Of a stretch of 64,000 bases of DNA, positions 36,621-46,022 are shown piece after piece. Made by a program: the position numbers and the translations under genes. The stretch is from Anabaena sp. FACHB-1237 (GTDB lineage Bacteria > Cyanobacteriota > Cyanobacteriia > Cyanobacteriales > Nostocaceae): contig NZ_JACJPV010000019.1 in NCBI RefSeq assembly GCF_014696225.1, positions 1 to 64,000 of the forward strand. The letters are read 5' to 3'. A model generated the notes under the pieces. That model did no database searches. It was not told the origin of the DNA and saw only the letters and a program-made list of their open reading frames with translations. The number at the start of each line of letters is the position of its first letter. The first letter of the stretch is position 1.

Positions 36621-37004
36621 ATGGTAAAATATTCATTTACTCTCACAGTCAAAGATACCAAGGAACAATACACTTATGCGTTAGACTTAAATTATCAACA
36701 AGAAAATTCTCCTGAAGATATTTTTATTCCCCAAGTTCGGGAAAACCTGAGAAGCGCGTTACAAAATCAAAGTCAATGTGCCATCAGAAATAATCATCTA
36801 AACCACATTATCCAAACTTGGATACAAGACATCAAAGAAGGTTTTAGAAATAGTGGACTTACTCTCAGTTTACCTTTATTAAGTGAAACAAATATGGAAG
36901 ATTTACATGAAACTGGTTATCAAGATTTACCCGTGATCATTCCTCCTAATTTATCAAAATTAGAACCAGAAATGGGGATGTTACCACCTTTGAATTTTTG
37001 TTAA
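36621..37004 (+). CDS. Small unknown protein of the island
   Basis: This 127-residue soluble protein starts MVKYSFTLTVKDTKEQYTYA and includes PEDIFIPQVRENLRSALQNQ then HIIQTWIQDIKEGFRNSG. It ends in a Pro/Leu-rich tail (IIPPNLSKLEPEMGMLPPLN then FC). GAGG lies eight bases before the ATG. I do not recognise the family. It sits directly ahead of the TerY-like gene and may be a partner or adaptor; this is only positional. Confidence 0.55.
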   Translation: MVKYSFTLTVKDTKEQYTYALDLNYQQENSPEDIFIPQVRENLRSALQNQSQCAIRNNHLNHIIQTWIQDIKEGFRNSGLTLSLPLLSETNMEDLHETGYQDLPVIIPPNLSKLEPEMGMLPPLNFC

Positions 37005-37059
37005 ATTTGTTAAATTTGTTAAGCCATGACAATTATTAATTAAATTAAGGATGATAAAA

Positions 37060-38361
37060 ATGAGTAATGAATTAAATGTTAGTATTGCACCACATCGGGA
37101 ATTTATGCCAGCAGATACAGATAATCAAAAACTGTTTTTGATGCTAAAATTAAAACCTACAAAAAGTATTGCCGCAACTCGTCCTCCCACAAGTTTTGTA
37201 TTTGTCATAGATACCAGTGGTTCAATGTATGAAGAAGTGGGAGGAGGAAAAATTAAAATAGATATTGTCATTGAGTCTTTATTAACATTAATTCGTTCGG
37301 GAAGATTAGGAGAAAAAGATCACATTGCTATCGTTCAATTTGATGATAAAGCATCTCAAATAATTGGGTTAACCAGTGCTACTAAAATTAGTGAATTGGA
37401 AAATGCGATCGCTAAATTGCGTAAATTTTCCGGTGGTACTTGCATGGGTTTAGGTTTAGATACTGCATTACAAAGCTTATCTAACCAAGATATGACAGTA
37501 AAGCGGATATTATTATTTACAGATGGACAAACCTTTGATGAAGATCAATGTCGAGCGATCGCTCCTAAAATGTCCACTAATAACATTCCCATTACCGCTT
37601 TAGGAGTAGGCGACTTTAACGAAGACCTACTTACTTATTTAAGCGACACAACAGGAGGAAGTTTATTATATATAGTACCTGGACAAGCCCAGGGAACACA
37701 GGTATCTATCACAGACTTACCAAAAAAGATTATAGAAGAATATAGTCAAGCACAACAGGAGGTAATCACCAACTTAGCATTAAGAGTTAAAACAGTTCAA
37801 GGCGTAGAATTAAACCGCATAGTTCGGGCATATCCCACACAATCAGAATTTCCCTTAACACAACCACCTTATCCCATTGGTAACGCAGCAGCTAATGATC
37901 AAACCATCTTGATTTTAGAACTTACTATGACTAGTCGTCCCGCGTCCCGTGTACGTTTAGCCCAAATTGGCTTAACCTACGATATTCCTGGACAAAACTT
38001 CAGAGGGGAATTTCCGCCGCAAAATTTAGTGGTACAATTTGTAACAGGAGAAGCAGGAGCAGTACAAGTGAATCAAGAAGTGATGGATTACTTGCAACAG
38101 TGTAATATTTCTAACCTTGTTGGTCAAGCCACCAAAATAGCAGATCGAGATCCCCAGAAAGCGGGAGAACTGCTAGAAACCGCTAGACGCATGACCTTGA
38201 GACTGGGTAACGACGAAATGACAGCATCATTAAATAACGCCCAAGAGGAATTACGTAAAACTCGCAAAATATCCGATACCACTCGTAAAACCGTCAAAAT
38301 AGGAGCGAAAGGTAAAACCGTGAAAATTGGTACGGATATTAACGATGAGTTCTTAGAATAA
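37060..38361 (+). CDS. TerY-like vWA protein with Thr-rich tail
   Basis: This 433-residue cytosolic vWA protein has VFVIDTSGSMYEEVGGGKIK (MIDAS D-x-S-x-S), ALQSLSNQDMTVKRILLFTD (second MIDAS strand) and a C-terminal beta-rich domain. It ends with the tandem motif TTRKTVKIGAKGKTVKIGTD, where threonines sit in KTVKIG repeats as candidate kinase/FHA phosphosites. The ATG at 37060 is used because AAGGA lies eight bases before it; the ATG at 37051 directly abuts that site. Together with the downstream FHA, PP2C and kinase genes this is the TerY-P triad known from Ter systems. Confidence 0.82.
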   Translation: MSNELNVSIAPHREFMPADTDNQKLFLMLKLKPTKSIAATRPPTSFVFVIDTSGSMYEEVGGGKIKIDIVIESLLTLIRSGRLGEKDHIAIVQFDDKASQIIGLTSATKISELENAIAKLRKFSGGTCMGLGLDTALQSLSNQDMTVKRILLFTDGQTFDEDQCRAIAPKMSTNNIPITALGVGDFNEDLLTYLSDTTGGSLLYIVPGQAQGTQVSITDLPKKIIEEYSQAQQEVITNLALRVKTVQGVELNRIVRAYPTQSEFPLTQPPYPIGNAAANDQTILILELTMTSRPASRVRLAQIGLTYDIPGQNFRGEFPPQNLVVQFVTGEAGAVQVNQEVMDYLQQCNISNLVGQATKIADRDPQKAGELLETARRMTLRLGNDEMTASLNNAQEELRKTRKISDTTRKTVKIGAKGKTVKIGTDINDEFLE

Positions 38362-38484
38362 ACCAACATCAACTAAAATATAGACATCACAACCTACCAA
38401 AAAACTCCATAAAACTCCCTTTTCTTCGCTTCCTTCGCTTATTCGTGGTATAACACATAACATAATTAAAAAGGAGATATATCA

Positions 38485-39063
38485 ATGATTACCTGTTCAG
38501 CGTGCGGTTATGAAAATCAAGACAATTCAGAATTTTGTGATGCTTGTGGTTCAGAACTACAACCAGTCATTAATAAGCTATATTCCCCTGAAGCACCTAC
38601 AGTAGTACAAGCAGAAATAATACAACCACTAATAGCAGCACCAATTCAAAAAAATCAACCTATTTATCCGCCTCAAAATATTACACAACCTACATTTCCA
38701 TCCTTTCCATCCTTTCCTAGTACCACCACTACCGCACGACTGATATCTAAACAACCTAATCCACCAGTAGCAGAATTTACTTTAGAACCTAGTAATCTTA
38801 TTGGGATATTCGATCCAGATATGGGACCTGTGGAAATTGATTTAGAAGTATTTTTAGGTAGTGATACTGTATCCCGTCGTCATGGAGAAATTTACTTAGA
38901 ATCAGGAGTTTGGAAAATTAAAGATACTGGTTCTACCAACGGTATATTTATCAAACCTGCTGGACAAGCCCGTTTTAATGCGAGAATTACCACACCTGAA
39001 ACGCTTAATCCAGGAGATGAAGTAGCGTTTGCAAAAGTGCGGTTTGTGTTTCAAAGTCCTTAA
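38485..39063 (+). CDS. Zinc-ribbon FHA protein
   Basis: This 192-residue protein has an N-terminal zinc ribbon (CSACGYENQDNSEFCDACGS), a Pro-rich linker (PSFPSFPSTTT), then an FHA domain. The domain has LIGIFDPDMG (a variant of the usual GR start), SRRHGEIYLESGVWKIKDTG then STNGIFI, and LNPGDEVAFAKVRFVF. S-x-R-H and N-G are both present, so phospho-Thr binding is expected. The perfect Shine-Dalgarno AAGGAGATATATCA precedes the ATG. It likely recruits the phosphorylated vWA or kinase. The last codons lie in a 40-bp tandem repeat. Confidence 0.85.
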   Translation: MITCSACGYENQDNSEFCDACGSELQPVINKLYSPEAPTVVQAEIIQPLIAAPIQKNQPIYPPQNITQPTFPSFPSFPSTTTTARLISKQPNPPVAEFTLEPSNLIGIFDPDMGPVEIDLEVFLGSDTVSRRHGEIYLESGVWKIKDTGSTNGIFIKPAGQARFNARITTPETLNPGDEVAFAKVRFVFQSP

Positions 39064-39124
39064 AACTCCAGATCCCCGACTTCTTGTGTTTCAAAGTCCT
39101 TAAAACTCCAGATCCCCGACTTCT
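39045..39124. repeat. 40-bp tandem duplication over the FHA gene's 3' end
   Basis: The segments 39045-39084 and 39085-39124 are near-identical. The first carries the gene's last codons and stop; the second duplicates them out of use. The duplication carries half of the GATCCCCGACTTCTT hairpin. Confidence 0.85.
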
Positions 39125-39141
39125 TGAAGAAGTCCGGGATC
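39111..39141. terminator. Hairpin between FHA and PP2C genes
   Basis: Inverted repeat with arms GATCCCCGACTTCTT and AAGAAGTCCGGGATC. Same family as 14492. It lacks a clear T tract, so read-through to the PP2C gene is likely. Confidence 0.55.
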
Positions 39142-39169
39142 TAAATCTGTACAAATCAGTATATAAATT

Positions 39170-40945
39170 ATGAACTTACTAACTGAAAACACCAACGATC
39201 ATTTAGGTATTGAACCTTTAATCATTGCCGAAAATAATATTATTAATATCGCCAATTTTCAAGTAAAAATTGGACAATATTTGGGGCAATTGACCACTGA
39301 TATTTATTATTTTCAAGTCAATATTTTAAGTGAAGATAGTAATACTAATAAACTGGGTTTATTGCGAGTAGGAACATTAACAAGTGGACTAAAAAGAGAA
39401 ATAGAAATTAGAGAAGCGATCGCAGATTATAAATTAATTAGTCCCTTATTAACCCATACACAAATTGATTGTGTTATTATTCATCTTCCCTCATCTAATA
39501 ATCAAGAATATCCAGACAATGCGCCTATTACAGAAGAAATTACTACCGAACAAACGGCAAATGAAGCAACAACCAATGAACTAGAAAATGAATCAGAATA
39601 TTTAGCAGAAGAATATTATCAACAAGAGGAAATTAACCCTAATATATCACCAGAAAAACTCATCTTACTTAGTTATCTTCCCGAATCTAACGAAACCTTA
39701 GAAACCTGGTTAACCCAAGAAACATCCTTAGAAGAATCCATATTTATAGTTACACAAATATGTCAAGTTTCCCGTTATTTACATCAACATAATTGGTGTA
39801 TAATCAACATCTTACCCCAATTTATTCAAATGACAACTCCCATCCAAATATATGATCTTACCAATGTTTATCCCGTCAATGAAACCCTAAATACAGGACT
39901 ATTAGGAAAATATTGCGCTCCCGAATTAGCATCACAAAAAAATCCCATCAACGAATTAATGAATAGTTATACAGTGACAGCATTACTATATCATAAAATT
40001 CACCAAAAACCCATAAATATAGAACAATTAATAGACATCAAAATTAACCCCATACCGCGCATTTATCAAATTCTCAAAATTAACCTATCACTCATTCCCG
40101 AAGAAAGATTTTCCTTATCTCAACTATTAGCAAACTTAGTAGAAACTCGTCAATCACTAACAGCACCTAAAATTACATGGCAAATTGCTAATAATTCTAC
40201 CTTGGGTTTATCCACCAAAAGATTACAAAATGAAGACAATTATGGAGTAAAACAACAACAATTAAGCAATACAGAAACCATGATTTTAGGAGTAGTTGCT
40301 GATGGTATGGGAGGAATGTCCCAAGGAGAATTAGCTAGTAAAATAGCAGTACAAACCGTATTATCAGAACCTATACCTAGTAACTTTAAAACCTTAGAAC
40401 AAAGACAAGCATGGTTAAAATTACTATTTGAAAAAGCCAATGAAAATGTTAATCATCATGTTAAAGATGGAGGAACTACACTAAGTGTAATTTTAGCCAT
40501 TGGTAAACAATTAATAATTGCCCATGTGGGAGATAGTAGAATATATTTAATCAGCAAAGGAGAAATTAGGCAAATTAGCGAAGATCATTCATTAGTTGCT
40601 TTATTAGTGGCCAGTGGAGAAATTACCCTAGAAGAAAGTTTAACCCATCCAGATCGCAATGTGTTAACTAAATCTATCGGTTCAAAAAATAGACTTAGTG
40701 CAGGATATATTCAAGATTTAAGCACCACAAATCAAGAATTATCCATCAACTTAGAACATCAAGATATATTATTACTTTGTTCCGATGGAATTTGGGATTT
40801 AGTACCAAATCATGAATTATTAGAACTTTTTAATCAAACCGAAAATTTACAATCTAGTATTAATCAAACCATTAATAATGTACTAGAAAGAGGAGCATCC
40901 GATAACGCCACAATTTTAGCTTTACAATGTCAAATGGAGAAATAG
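39170..40945 (+). CDS. Pseudokinase-PP2C phosphatase fusion
   Basis: This 591-residue protein ends in a PP2C domain (about 335-590) with RLQNEDNYG, VVADGMGGMSQGE, HVGDSRIYLI, CSDGIWDLV and GASDNATILA, all metal-binding positions present. The first 330 residues read as a degenerate kinase fold: N-lobe YLGQLTTDIYYFQVNIL, the HRD position replaced in LHQHNWCIINILPQFI, the DFG position read as YDLTN, then GKYCAPELASQ. The catalytic Asp and DFG are missing. The pseudokinase could act as a scaffold or sensor for the PP2C. It is the phosphatase limb of the TerY-P triad, 13 bases before the kinase gene. Confidence 0.82.
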   Translation: MNLLTENTNDHLGIEPLIIAENNIINIANFQVKIGQYLGQLTTDIYYFQVNILSEDSNTNKLGLLRVGTLTSGLKREIEIREAIADYKLISPLLTHTQIDCVIIHLPSSNNQEYPDNAPITEEITTEQTANEATTNELENESEYLAEEYYQQEEINPNISPEKLILLSYLPESNETLETWLTQETSLEESIFIVTQICQVSRYLHQHNWCIINILPQFIQMTTPIQIYDLTNVYPVNETLNTGLLGKYCAPELASQKNPINELMNSYTVTALLYHKIHQKPINIEQLIDIKINPIPRIYQILKINLSLIPEERFSLSQLLANLVETRQSLTAPKITWQIANNSTLGLSTKRLQNEDNYGVKQQQLSNTETMILGVVADGMGGMSQGELASKIAVQTVLSEPIPSNFKTLEQRQAWLKLLFEKANENVNHHVKDGGTTLSVILAIGKQLIIAHVGDSRIYLISKGEIRQISEDHSLVALLVASGEITLEESLTHPDRNVLTKSIGSKNRLSAGYIQDLSTTNQELSINLEHQDILLLCSDGIWDLVPNHELLELFNQTENLQSSINQTINNVLERGASDNATILALQCQMEK

Positions 40946-40958
40946 GAGAAATAAAACA

Positions 40959-43148
40959 ATGTCTATGTCTATTCAATGTCCCAGTTGCTTATCAACAAAT
41001 ACTGCTAATACTGTTCACTGTATTTACTGTGGTACTTTCCTAAATACCATTCAAAATACTACTCAAAATCCAATTTATAATAAAGTTCCTCATACTAGTA
41101 ATCAAAATGCCATCAATTACCTAGCATTAACATCAGGAACATTGCTAGGAAAAAGTAAATATCAAAAACCAATATATGAAATAGAAAAATATTTAGGACA
41201 AGGAGGTTTTGGTATTACTTATCAAGCTATTTATCTCCAAAATAACACATCTGTGGCCATTAAAGAATTGTGGCCAGAAGGAGGTTATAGACAAGGAACA
41301 ACCGTATGTTGGCCGCATTCCATTAAACCCCAAGATAGACACAAACAGCTGCAAAAATTTCAGGAAGAAGCTAGTAATTTACAAAAATGTATTCATCCGC
41401 ATATTGTGCAAGTTTATGATTGGTTTTTAGAAAATGATACAGCATACATGGTTATGGAATTACTTTCTGGTAAATCCTTAGATAAGATATTATTAGAAGA
41501 AGGTATTTTAAGCGAAGATAGAGTTAAACATTATTTTTTACAAATCGCAGAATCATTAAAAGTAATTCATGGCAATTCTCTATTACATCGAGATATTAAA
41601 CCAGAAAATATTATCATTGTTCCTCCCGAAAGAGCAGTATTAATTGATTTTGGTGCAGCAAGAGAATTTATTGCTGGCCAAACTGGAGATATGACAAGAA
41701 TTTTAACCCCAGGATATGCTCCCTATGAACAATATCGAGCGCGAAATCAACCTTTACCTGCTACAGATTTTTATGCTTTATCAGCATCAATGTATCAATT
41801 ATTAACGGGAGAATTACCCGCAGCTTCCGCAGAAAGAGCAGGTAATTTAGCGAGTAAAAATAATCCTTCAGATCCTTATATTTCCCCACGTAAATTAAAT
41901 AGTAAACTCAGTTATTTAATGGAACAAATTATTAATACTGGTTTACAATTTGATGCGGAGGATCGATTTCAAACTGCAGATGACTTAATTGATGCTTTAA
42001 ATGATAAATTTATTTCTCCTACTCATAAAAAAGCCCAAGAATTAGTTAAGCAGGGAAAATTAAAAGATGCGATTATCTCTTATGAAAAATTACTTAATTA
42101 TGAAATAAATAATGGTAAAGCTACGGTTGAATTAGCCTTAGTACAAAGTTATGTAGATATTAAAAAAGCAGAAATAACTGCCCAAAAAGCCATTAAATTA
42201 GAACCGCATGATGGTAGAGGATATGGAGTTTTAGGACTAGTTAATTGTCATCATCAGAACTGGAAACAAGCTGTTAAATATTTAGAACAAGCTGCTAATT
42301 TATGTCCCCAAGAAATATGGATACAAAGTAATTTGGCTTGGGCATTAGGAAAATGTGACAATTGGCAACAAGCTGAAAATGTCATCAATAAAGTATTATT
42401 ATTAGATGGTAATTGTATCTTTGCATTAAGTTTGCAAGCATGGATATATACAAAACAAAAACAATGGAAATCCGCAGTTCGTTCTGCTGCCCAAGCTGTT
42501 TTTAAGTTAAAACAAACACCATTCAGTAATAGTAAAGAAACGATATTATGGGTTTATCCCTATTTAATTATAGCTTTGGAAAAAGTAGTTATTACCCAAC
42601 AAGCGAACGATGTGGAAAGACGTATTCAAGAATTTATTGCCCAAGTACCCGAAAATTCCGTAGCATGGGGTTTACAAGGTTGGGAAAAAGCCAAAAATGG
42701 TTTATGGAATGATGCTATTTATAGTTTTGAACAAGCTAGTCAGAAGAAAGATGTGAGTAGTTGGATATTAATAAATTATGGTATTAGCTATGAACATTTA
42801 CAAAATTATGCAGCAGCTATTCAAGTTTATGAACTGCACAATCAAAAATTTCCTCCTCATGCCTTTATTTGTTTTCGTTTAGGGACTTTATATGGTAAAT
42901 TAGGACAATGGAATGAAGCTAAAAAACATTTAGAAAAAGCAATTCAATTAAATCGCAACTATGCCCAAGCCTATCATAATTTAGGTTGGGTTTTATTAAA
43001 TATTACAGATGCCTATGGCAAAATTGAAACCCCTCGTCAGGTTTTATTCAATTATCGCAAAGCAGTGGAACTTTATCAACAGCAACAAAAACCTACCTTA
43101 GCAGCAGATATTCAACAGAGTTTTCAATTAGTTGGTATTAATATCTAG
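40959..43148 (+). CDS. Zinc-ribbon Ser/Thr kinase with TPR repeats
   Basis: This 729-residue protein has an N-terminal zinc ribbon (CPSCLSTN ... CIYCGTF), then a complete protein kinase at about 73-345. It shows GQGGFGITYQA, VAIKELWPEGG (Lys102), LLHRDIKPENIII (Asp212), DFGAAREF (Asp230) and PGYAPYEQYRARNQ (APE-like). A TPR array of about six to eight repeats follows at 355-720. It is the last gene of the rightward arm and overlaps nothing. It probably phosphorylates the vWA tail and lipoprotein-linked partners; the TPRs supply docking. Several cyanobacterial kinases share this domain order. Confidence 0.9.
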   Translation: MSMSIQCPSCLSTNTANTVHCIYCGTFLNTIQNTTQNPIYNKVPHTSNQNAINYLALTSGTLLGKSKYQKPIYEIEKYLGQGGFGITYQAIYLQNNTSVAIKELWPEGGYRQGTTVCWPHSIKPQDRHKQLQKFQEEASNLQKCIHPHIVQVYDWFLENDTAYMVMELLSGKSLDKILLEEGILSEDRVKHYFLQIAESLKVIHGNSLLHRDIKPENIIIVPPERAVLIDFGAAREFIAGQTGDMTRILTPGYAPYEQYRARNQPLPATDFYALSASMYQLLTGELPAASAERAGNLASKNNPSDPYISPRKLNSKLSYLMEQIINTGLQFDAEDRFQTADDLIDALNDKFISPTHKKAQELVKQGKLKDAIISYEKLLNYEINNGKATVELALVQSYVDIKKAEITAQKAIKLEPHDGRGYGVLGLVNCHHQNWKQAVKYLEQAANLCPQEIWIQSNLAWALGKCDNWQQAENVINKVLLLDGNCIFALSLQAWIYTKQKQWKSAVRSAAQAVFKLKQTPFSNSKETILWVYPYLIIALEKVVITQQANDVERRIQEFIAQVPENSVAWGLQGWEKAKNGLWNDAIYSFEQASQKKDVSSWILINYGISYEHLQNYAAAIQVYELHNQKFPPHAFICFRLGTLYGKLGQWNEAKKHLEKAIQLNRNYAQAYHNLGWVLLNITDAYGKIETPRQVLFNYRKAVELYQQQQKPTLAADIQQSFQLVGINI

Positions 43149-43176
43149 TGGAGCAGGCATCCTGCCTGTTATTAAT

Positions 43177-43205
43177 ATCCCCGACTGCTTAAAGAAGTCG
43201 GGGAT
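43177..43205. terminator. Hairpin at the end of the island operon
   Basis: Inverted repeat with arms ATCCCCGACT and AGTCGGGGAT plus a T-containing tail, 28 bases after the kinase stop. A shorter palindrome (CAGGCATCCTGCCTG) precedes it. Confidence 0.65.
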
Positions 43206-43213
43206 CTTGTTCT

Positions 43214-43318
43214 TAAGCTGTTGTGCCTTTAACTTGAATAATTAATACAAGCAAGATGCTTGTGCTACTGTAACTTCAGGTTTTTTAATTATACAGTGAG
43301 TGCTGCACATTAGCTTAA
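43214..43318. repeat. MITE-like element, family B, copy 1
   Basis: A 105-bp element with 14-base inverted ends TTAAGCTGTTGTGC and TTAAGCTAATGTGC. It has an inner palindrome ACAAGCAAGATGCTTGT and AT-rich arms. A second copy at 50236-50340 is nearly identical, with about one difference. It is the border of the signalling island. Confidence 0.85.
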
Positions 43319-43441
43319 CCTGTTATCAATATAAATAAGTTTCCATTGTGACAATCAAATTTTTAGAAATTGATATATAAATATATAAGTATATAAATCA
43401 AGGTAACACAGCTAATAAAATAGGAGACAACTAACCCTAAG

Positions 43442-43573
43442 ATGATTTTTTCATCTCAAGAAGCAACAGTTGACAAAGTTCCAATTTCTGAGAAATTATT
43501 AAAAAATAATAATTTTCCTGAAATAATTCTGATATTTTTCAAAAATCTTGATCAAGATACTTGCATTACTTAA
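43442..43573 (+). CDS. Doubtful 43-codon ORF
   Basis: ATG at 43442 to TAA at 43573 encodes MIFSSQEATVDKVPISEKLL then KNNNFPEI and further residues. A GGAG lies about 15 bases upstream, too far for a strong ribosome site. I do not recognise it. The remainder of the 43319-43713 gap has no gene, only another copy of the AAGCAAGATGCTT palindrome near 43612. Confidence 0.2.
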   Translation: MIFSSQEATVDKVPISEKLLKNNNFPEIILIFFKNLDQDTCIT

Positions 43574-43713
43574 ATAATACAAGTAATATCCTTGCATTAT
43601 TTTAATTAAGGATGCAAGCAAGATGCTTGCACTACTTTTTCTACTCCGTAAATTTTCATGGGTGCAATCTTGAAGGTGAATAAAAATTGTACTAGAAAAG
43701 TGAGAATTAGACT

Positions 43714-44040
43714 ATGAAATACTTTTTTCTAGCCGAAGGATGGAAAATTGGTAGAGTATGGGCTTCTGATGGTTTATGGCAAATGACAGCTTGGCGTAGA
43801 CAACCAGAAATAAAGCAGTTAAATGTTTGTTTAATGGAAAATGAAGATTTATTATGGCTATATTCTGTAGAAGCAGATATTGTTACCATAGAAGTTAAAC
43901 CAGTAACACCAGAATTGGTACCAGATGCAATTGGTAAAGTAGTTCTTAAAAGATTAATGAGCGCTGAACAAGTAATCGAAAAATTAGCCACTGCCCAGGC
44001 CAAGTGTCATCTACATGATATACAATTGGTAATTAGGTAG
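43714..44040 (+). CDS. Small cyanobacterial protein of unknown function
   Basis: This 108-residue soluble protein starts MKYFFLAEGWKIGRVWASDG LW and has VSVEADI-like strands (YSVEADIVTIEVKPVTPELV), then RLMSAEQVIEKLATAQ and CHLHDIQLVI. It lies 405 bases upstream of psbB in the same direction. I do not recognise a domain. It looks like a conserved small cyanobacterial protein and is not expected to be a photosystem subunit. Confidence 0.55.
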   Translation: MKYFFLAEGWKIGRVWASDGLWQMTAWRRQPEIKQLNVCLMENEDLLWLYSVEADIVTIEVKPVTPELVPDAIGKVVLKRLMSAEQVIEKLATAQAKCHLHDIQLVIR

Positions 44041-44045
44041 TAGTA

Positions 44046-44114
44046 AGGTAGGTTGGGTTGAACGAAGTGAAACCTAACCTACCTCCGAAAATGTTGGGTT
44101 TTTCAACCCAACCT
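44046..44114. repeat. Dispersed repeat GGTTGGGTTGAAC / CAACCCAACCTAC
   Basis: Two inverted units of TAGGTTGGGTT-type sequence flank AAACCTAACCTACC. The composition is typical of cyanobacterial intergenic repeats. A related segment (GGGTTAGGTTGACGGACG) occurs near 18725. Confidence 0.65.
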
Positions 44115-44319
44115 ACATAATTTAAGGGTGTTGTATAGCAATTACCCAGCACCAAACCTCTATTATCCAAGAATTAGGAAAATACCTACTTGCAAAGCGT
44201 CCCGTCAATAGTTACACTTTTTTAAACATACTCTTTTTTACTGGGCGATCGCTATTTGCTAACTAGAGGTAATTTTCGCCCCTGTGAAAAAACCCTAGAA
44301 AGTTAATCAATATCGTCAA

Positions 44320-44339
44320 AACACAGAGGAATCTGTGTT
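44320..44339 (+). promoter_or_regulatory. Leader hairpin upstream of psbB
   Basis: Arms AACACAGA and TCTGTGTT form an 8-bp stem about 107 bases before the psbB start. It could fold in the psbB leader. The 44115-44445 gap has no gene. Confidence 0.4.
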
Positions 44340-44445
44340 AAAACTCAAAACTAGCAATAAAAAAACACAGAGAATTTTCTGATTTTCAGAACCTCAGTTA
44401 CAAATTGCTTTGTAAACATAACTAAATTGCGGAGGCTCCTAGTCA

Positions 44446-45972
44446 ATGGGACTACCTTGGTATCGAGTACATACAGTAGTTCTGAATGATCCAGGACGGC
44501 TGATTTCTGTACACTTAATGCACACAGCCTTAGTTGCTGGCTGGGCTGGTTCAATGGCTCTCTATGAACTAGCTGTTTATAACCCCAGTGATCCAGTTCT
44601 TAACCCTATGTGGCGACAAGGGATGTTTGTACTTCCCTTTATGGCACGCTTGGGCGTAACCGAATCTTGGGGTGGCTGGAGCGTTACAGGTGGCACAGCA
44701 GTTAATCCTGGCTTCTGGTCATTTGAAGGTGTAGCTGCGGCTCACATCGTGCTTTCTGGCTTATTATTCCTAGCAGCCGTATGGCACTGGGTTTTCTGGG
44801 ACTTGGAACTGTTTAGAGATCCTCGCACTGGTGAACCTGCTTTAGATTTACCAAAAATGTTTGGTATTCACCTGTTCTTATCTGGTCTACTTTGCTTCGG
44901 TTTCGGTGCTTTCCACTTAACAGGCTTATTTGGACCTGGAATGTGGGTTTCCGATGCCTTTGGTGTCAATGGTAGTGTTCAACCCGTTGCTCCAGAATGG
45001 GGTCCTGCTGGTTTTAACCCCTTTAACCCCGGTGGTATTGTGGCTCACCACATTGCCGCAGGTATCGTGGGTATTATCGCTGGTTTATTCCACCTGGCTG
45101 TTAGACCACCCGAAAGGCTGTATAAAGCCCTTCGTATGGGTAATATCGAAACCGTACTTTCTAGCAGTATCGCGGCTGTATTCTTTGCAGCTTTCGTAGT
45201 GGCTGGTACTATGTGGTACGGTAACGCGGCTACTCCCATCGAGTTATTTGGACCTACCCGTTATCAATGGGATCAAGGTTACTTCCGTCAAGAAATTCAG
45301 CGTCGTGTGCAAACTAGCGTGGCTCAAGGCGCTTCTTTGTCCGAGGCTTGGTCACAAATTCCTGAAAAACTCGCTTTCTATGATTATGTCGGTAATAGCC
45401 CCGCTAAAGGTGGTTTATTCCGTACTGGTGCAATGGATAAGGGTGATGGAATTGCCCAATCTTGGCAAGGTCACGCAGTATTTACTGATTCTGAAGGTCG
45501 GGAGTTAACTGTACGTCGCTTACCTAACTTCTTTGAAACTTTCCCTGTAATCTTAACCGATAAAGATGGTGTTGTCCGCGCTGACATCCCCTTCCGTCGG
45601 GCAGAATCTAAATACAGTTTTGAACAAACTGGTGTTACCGTTAGCTTCTACGGTGGGAATCTCAACGGTAAAACCTTTACTAACCCTGCTGATGTGAAGC
45701 AATTTGCTCGCAGAGCGCAAGGTGGAGAAATATTTGAATTTGACCGCGAAACTTTAAACTCTGATGGTGTATTCCGTACATCTCCTAGAGGTTGGTTTAC
45801 CTTCGGTCATGCTGTATTTGCTCTGTTATTCTTCTTTGGACACCTGTGGCACGGTTCACGTACTATCTACCGTGATGTATTCGCTGGTGTGGAAATTGAA
45901 GAAGAACAAGTGGAGTGGGGTCTGTTCCAAAAAGTTGGAGACAAAACCACTCGCGTTAAAAAGGAAGCCTAA
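44446..45972 (+). CDS. psbB: Photosystem II chlorophyll protein CP47
   Basis: This 508-residue protein is the PSII core antenna CP47. It has [20 protein letters not shown] at the start, [55 protein letters not shown] (histidines for chlorophyll), the large lumenal loop between helices V and VI, and [20 protein letters not shown]. The length is typical of CP47 (about 508). GGAGG nine bases before the ATG supports the start. psbT follows after 195 bases in the same direction, with a strong hairpin between them. Confidence 0.98.
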   Translation: MGLPWYRVHTVVLNDPGRLISVHLMHTALVAGWAGSMALYELAVYNPSDPVLNPMWRQGMFVLPFMARLGVTESWGGWSVTGGTAVNPGFWSFEGVAAAHIVLSGLLFLAAVWHWVFWDLELFRDPRTGEPALDLPKMFGIHLFLSGLLCFGFGAFHLTGLFGPGMWVSDAFGVNGSVQPVAPEWGPAGFNPFNPGGIVAHHIAAGIVGIIAGLFHLAVRPPERLYKALRMGNIETVLSSSIAAVFFAAFVVAGTMWYGNAATPIELFGPTRYQWDQGYFRQEIQRRVQTSVAQGASLSEAWSQIPEKLAFYDYVGNSPAKGGLFRTGAMDKGDGIAQSWQGHAVFTDSEGRELTVRRLPNFFETFPVILTDKDGVVRADIPFRRAESKYSFEQTGVTVSFYGGNLNGKTFTNPADVKQFARRAQGGEIFEFDRETLNSDGVFRTSPRGWFTFGHAVFALLFFFGHLWHGSRTIYRDVFAGVEIEEEQVEWGLFQKVGDKTTRVKKEA

Positions 45973-45982
45973 ATTTTGGCTA

Positions 45983-46022
45983 AAGTATGAAGTACATAGT
46001 TAATCTTGTACTTCATACTTTT
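45983..46022 (+). terminator. Terminator between psbB and psbT
   Basis: A perfect 14-base stem (AAGTATGAAGTACA and its complement) with a 10-base loop is followed by TTTCTT. It lies 10 bases after the psbB stop and would limit read-through to psbT or protect the psbB mRNA end. Confidence 0.8.
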
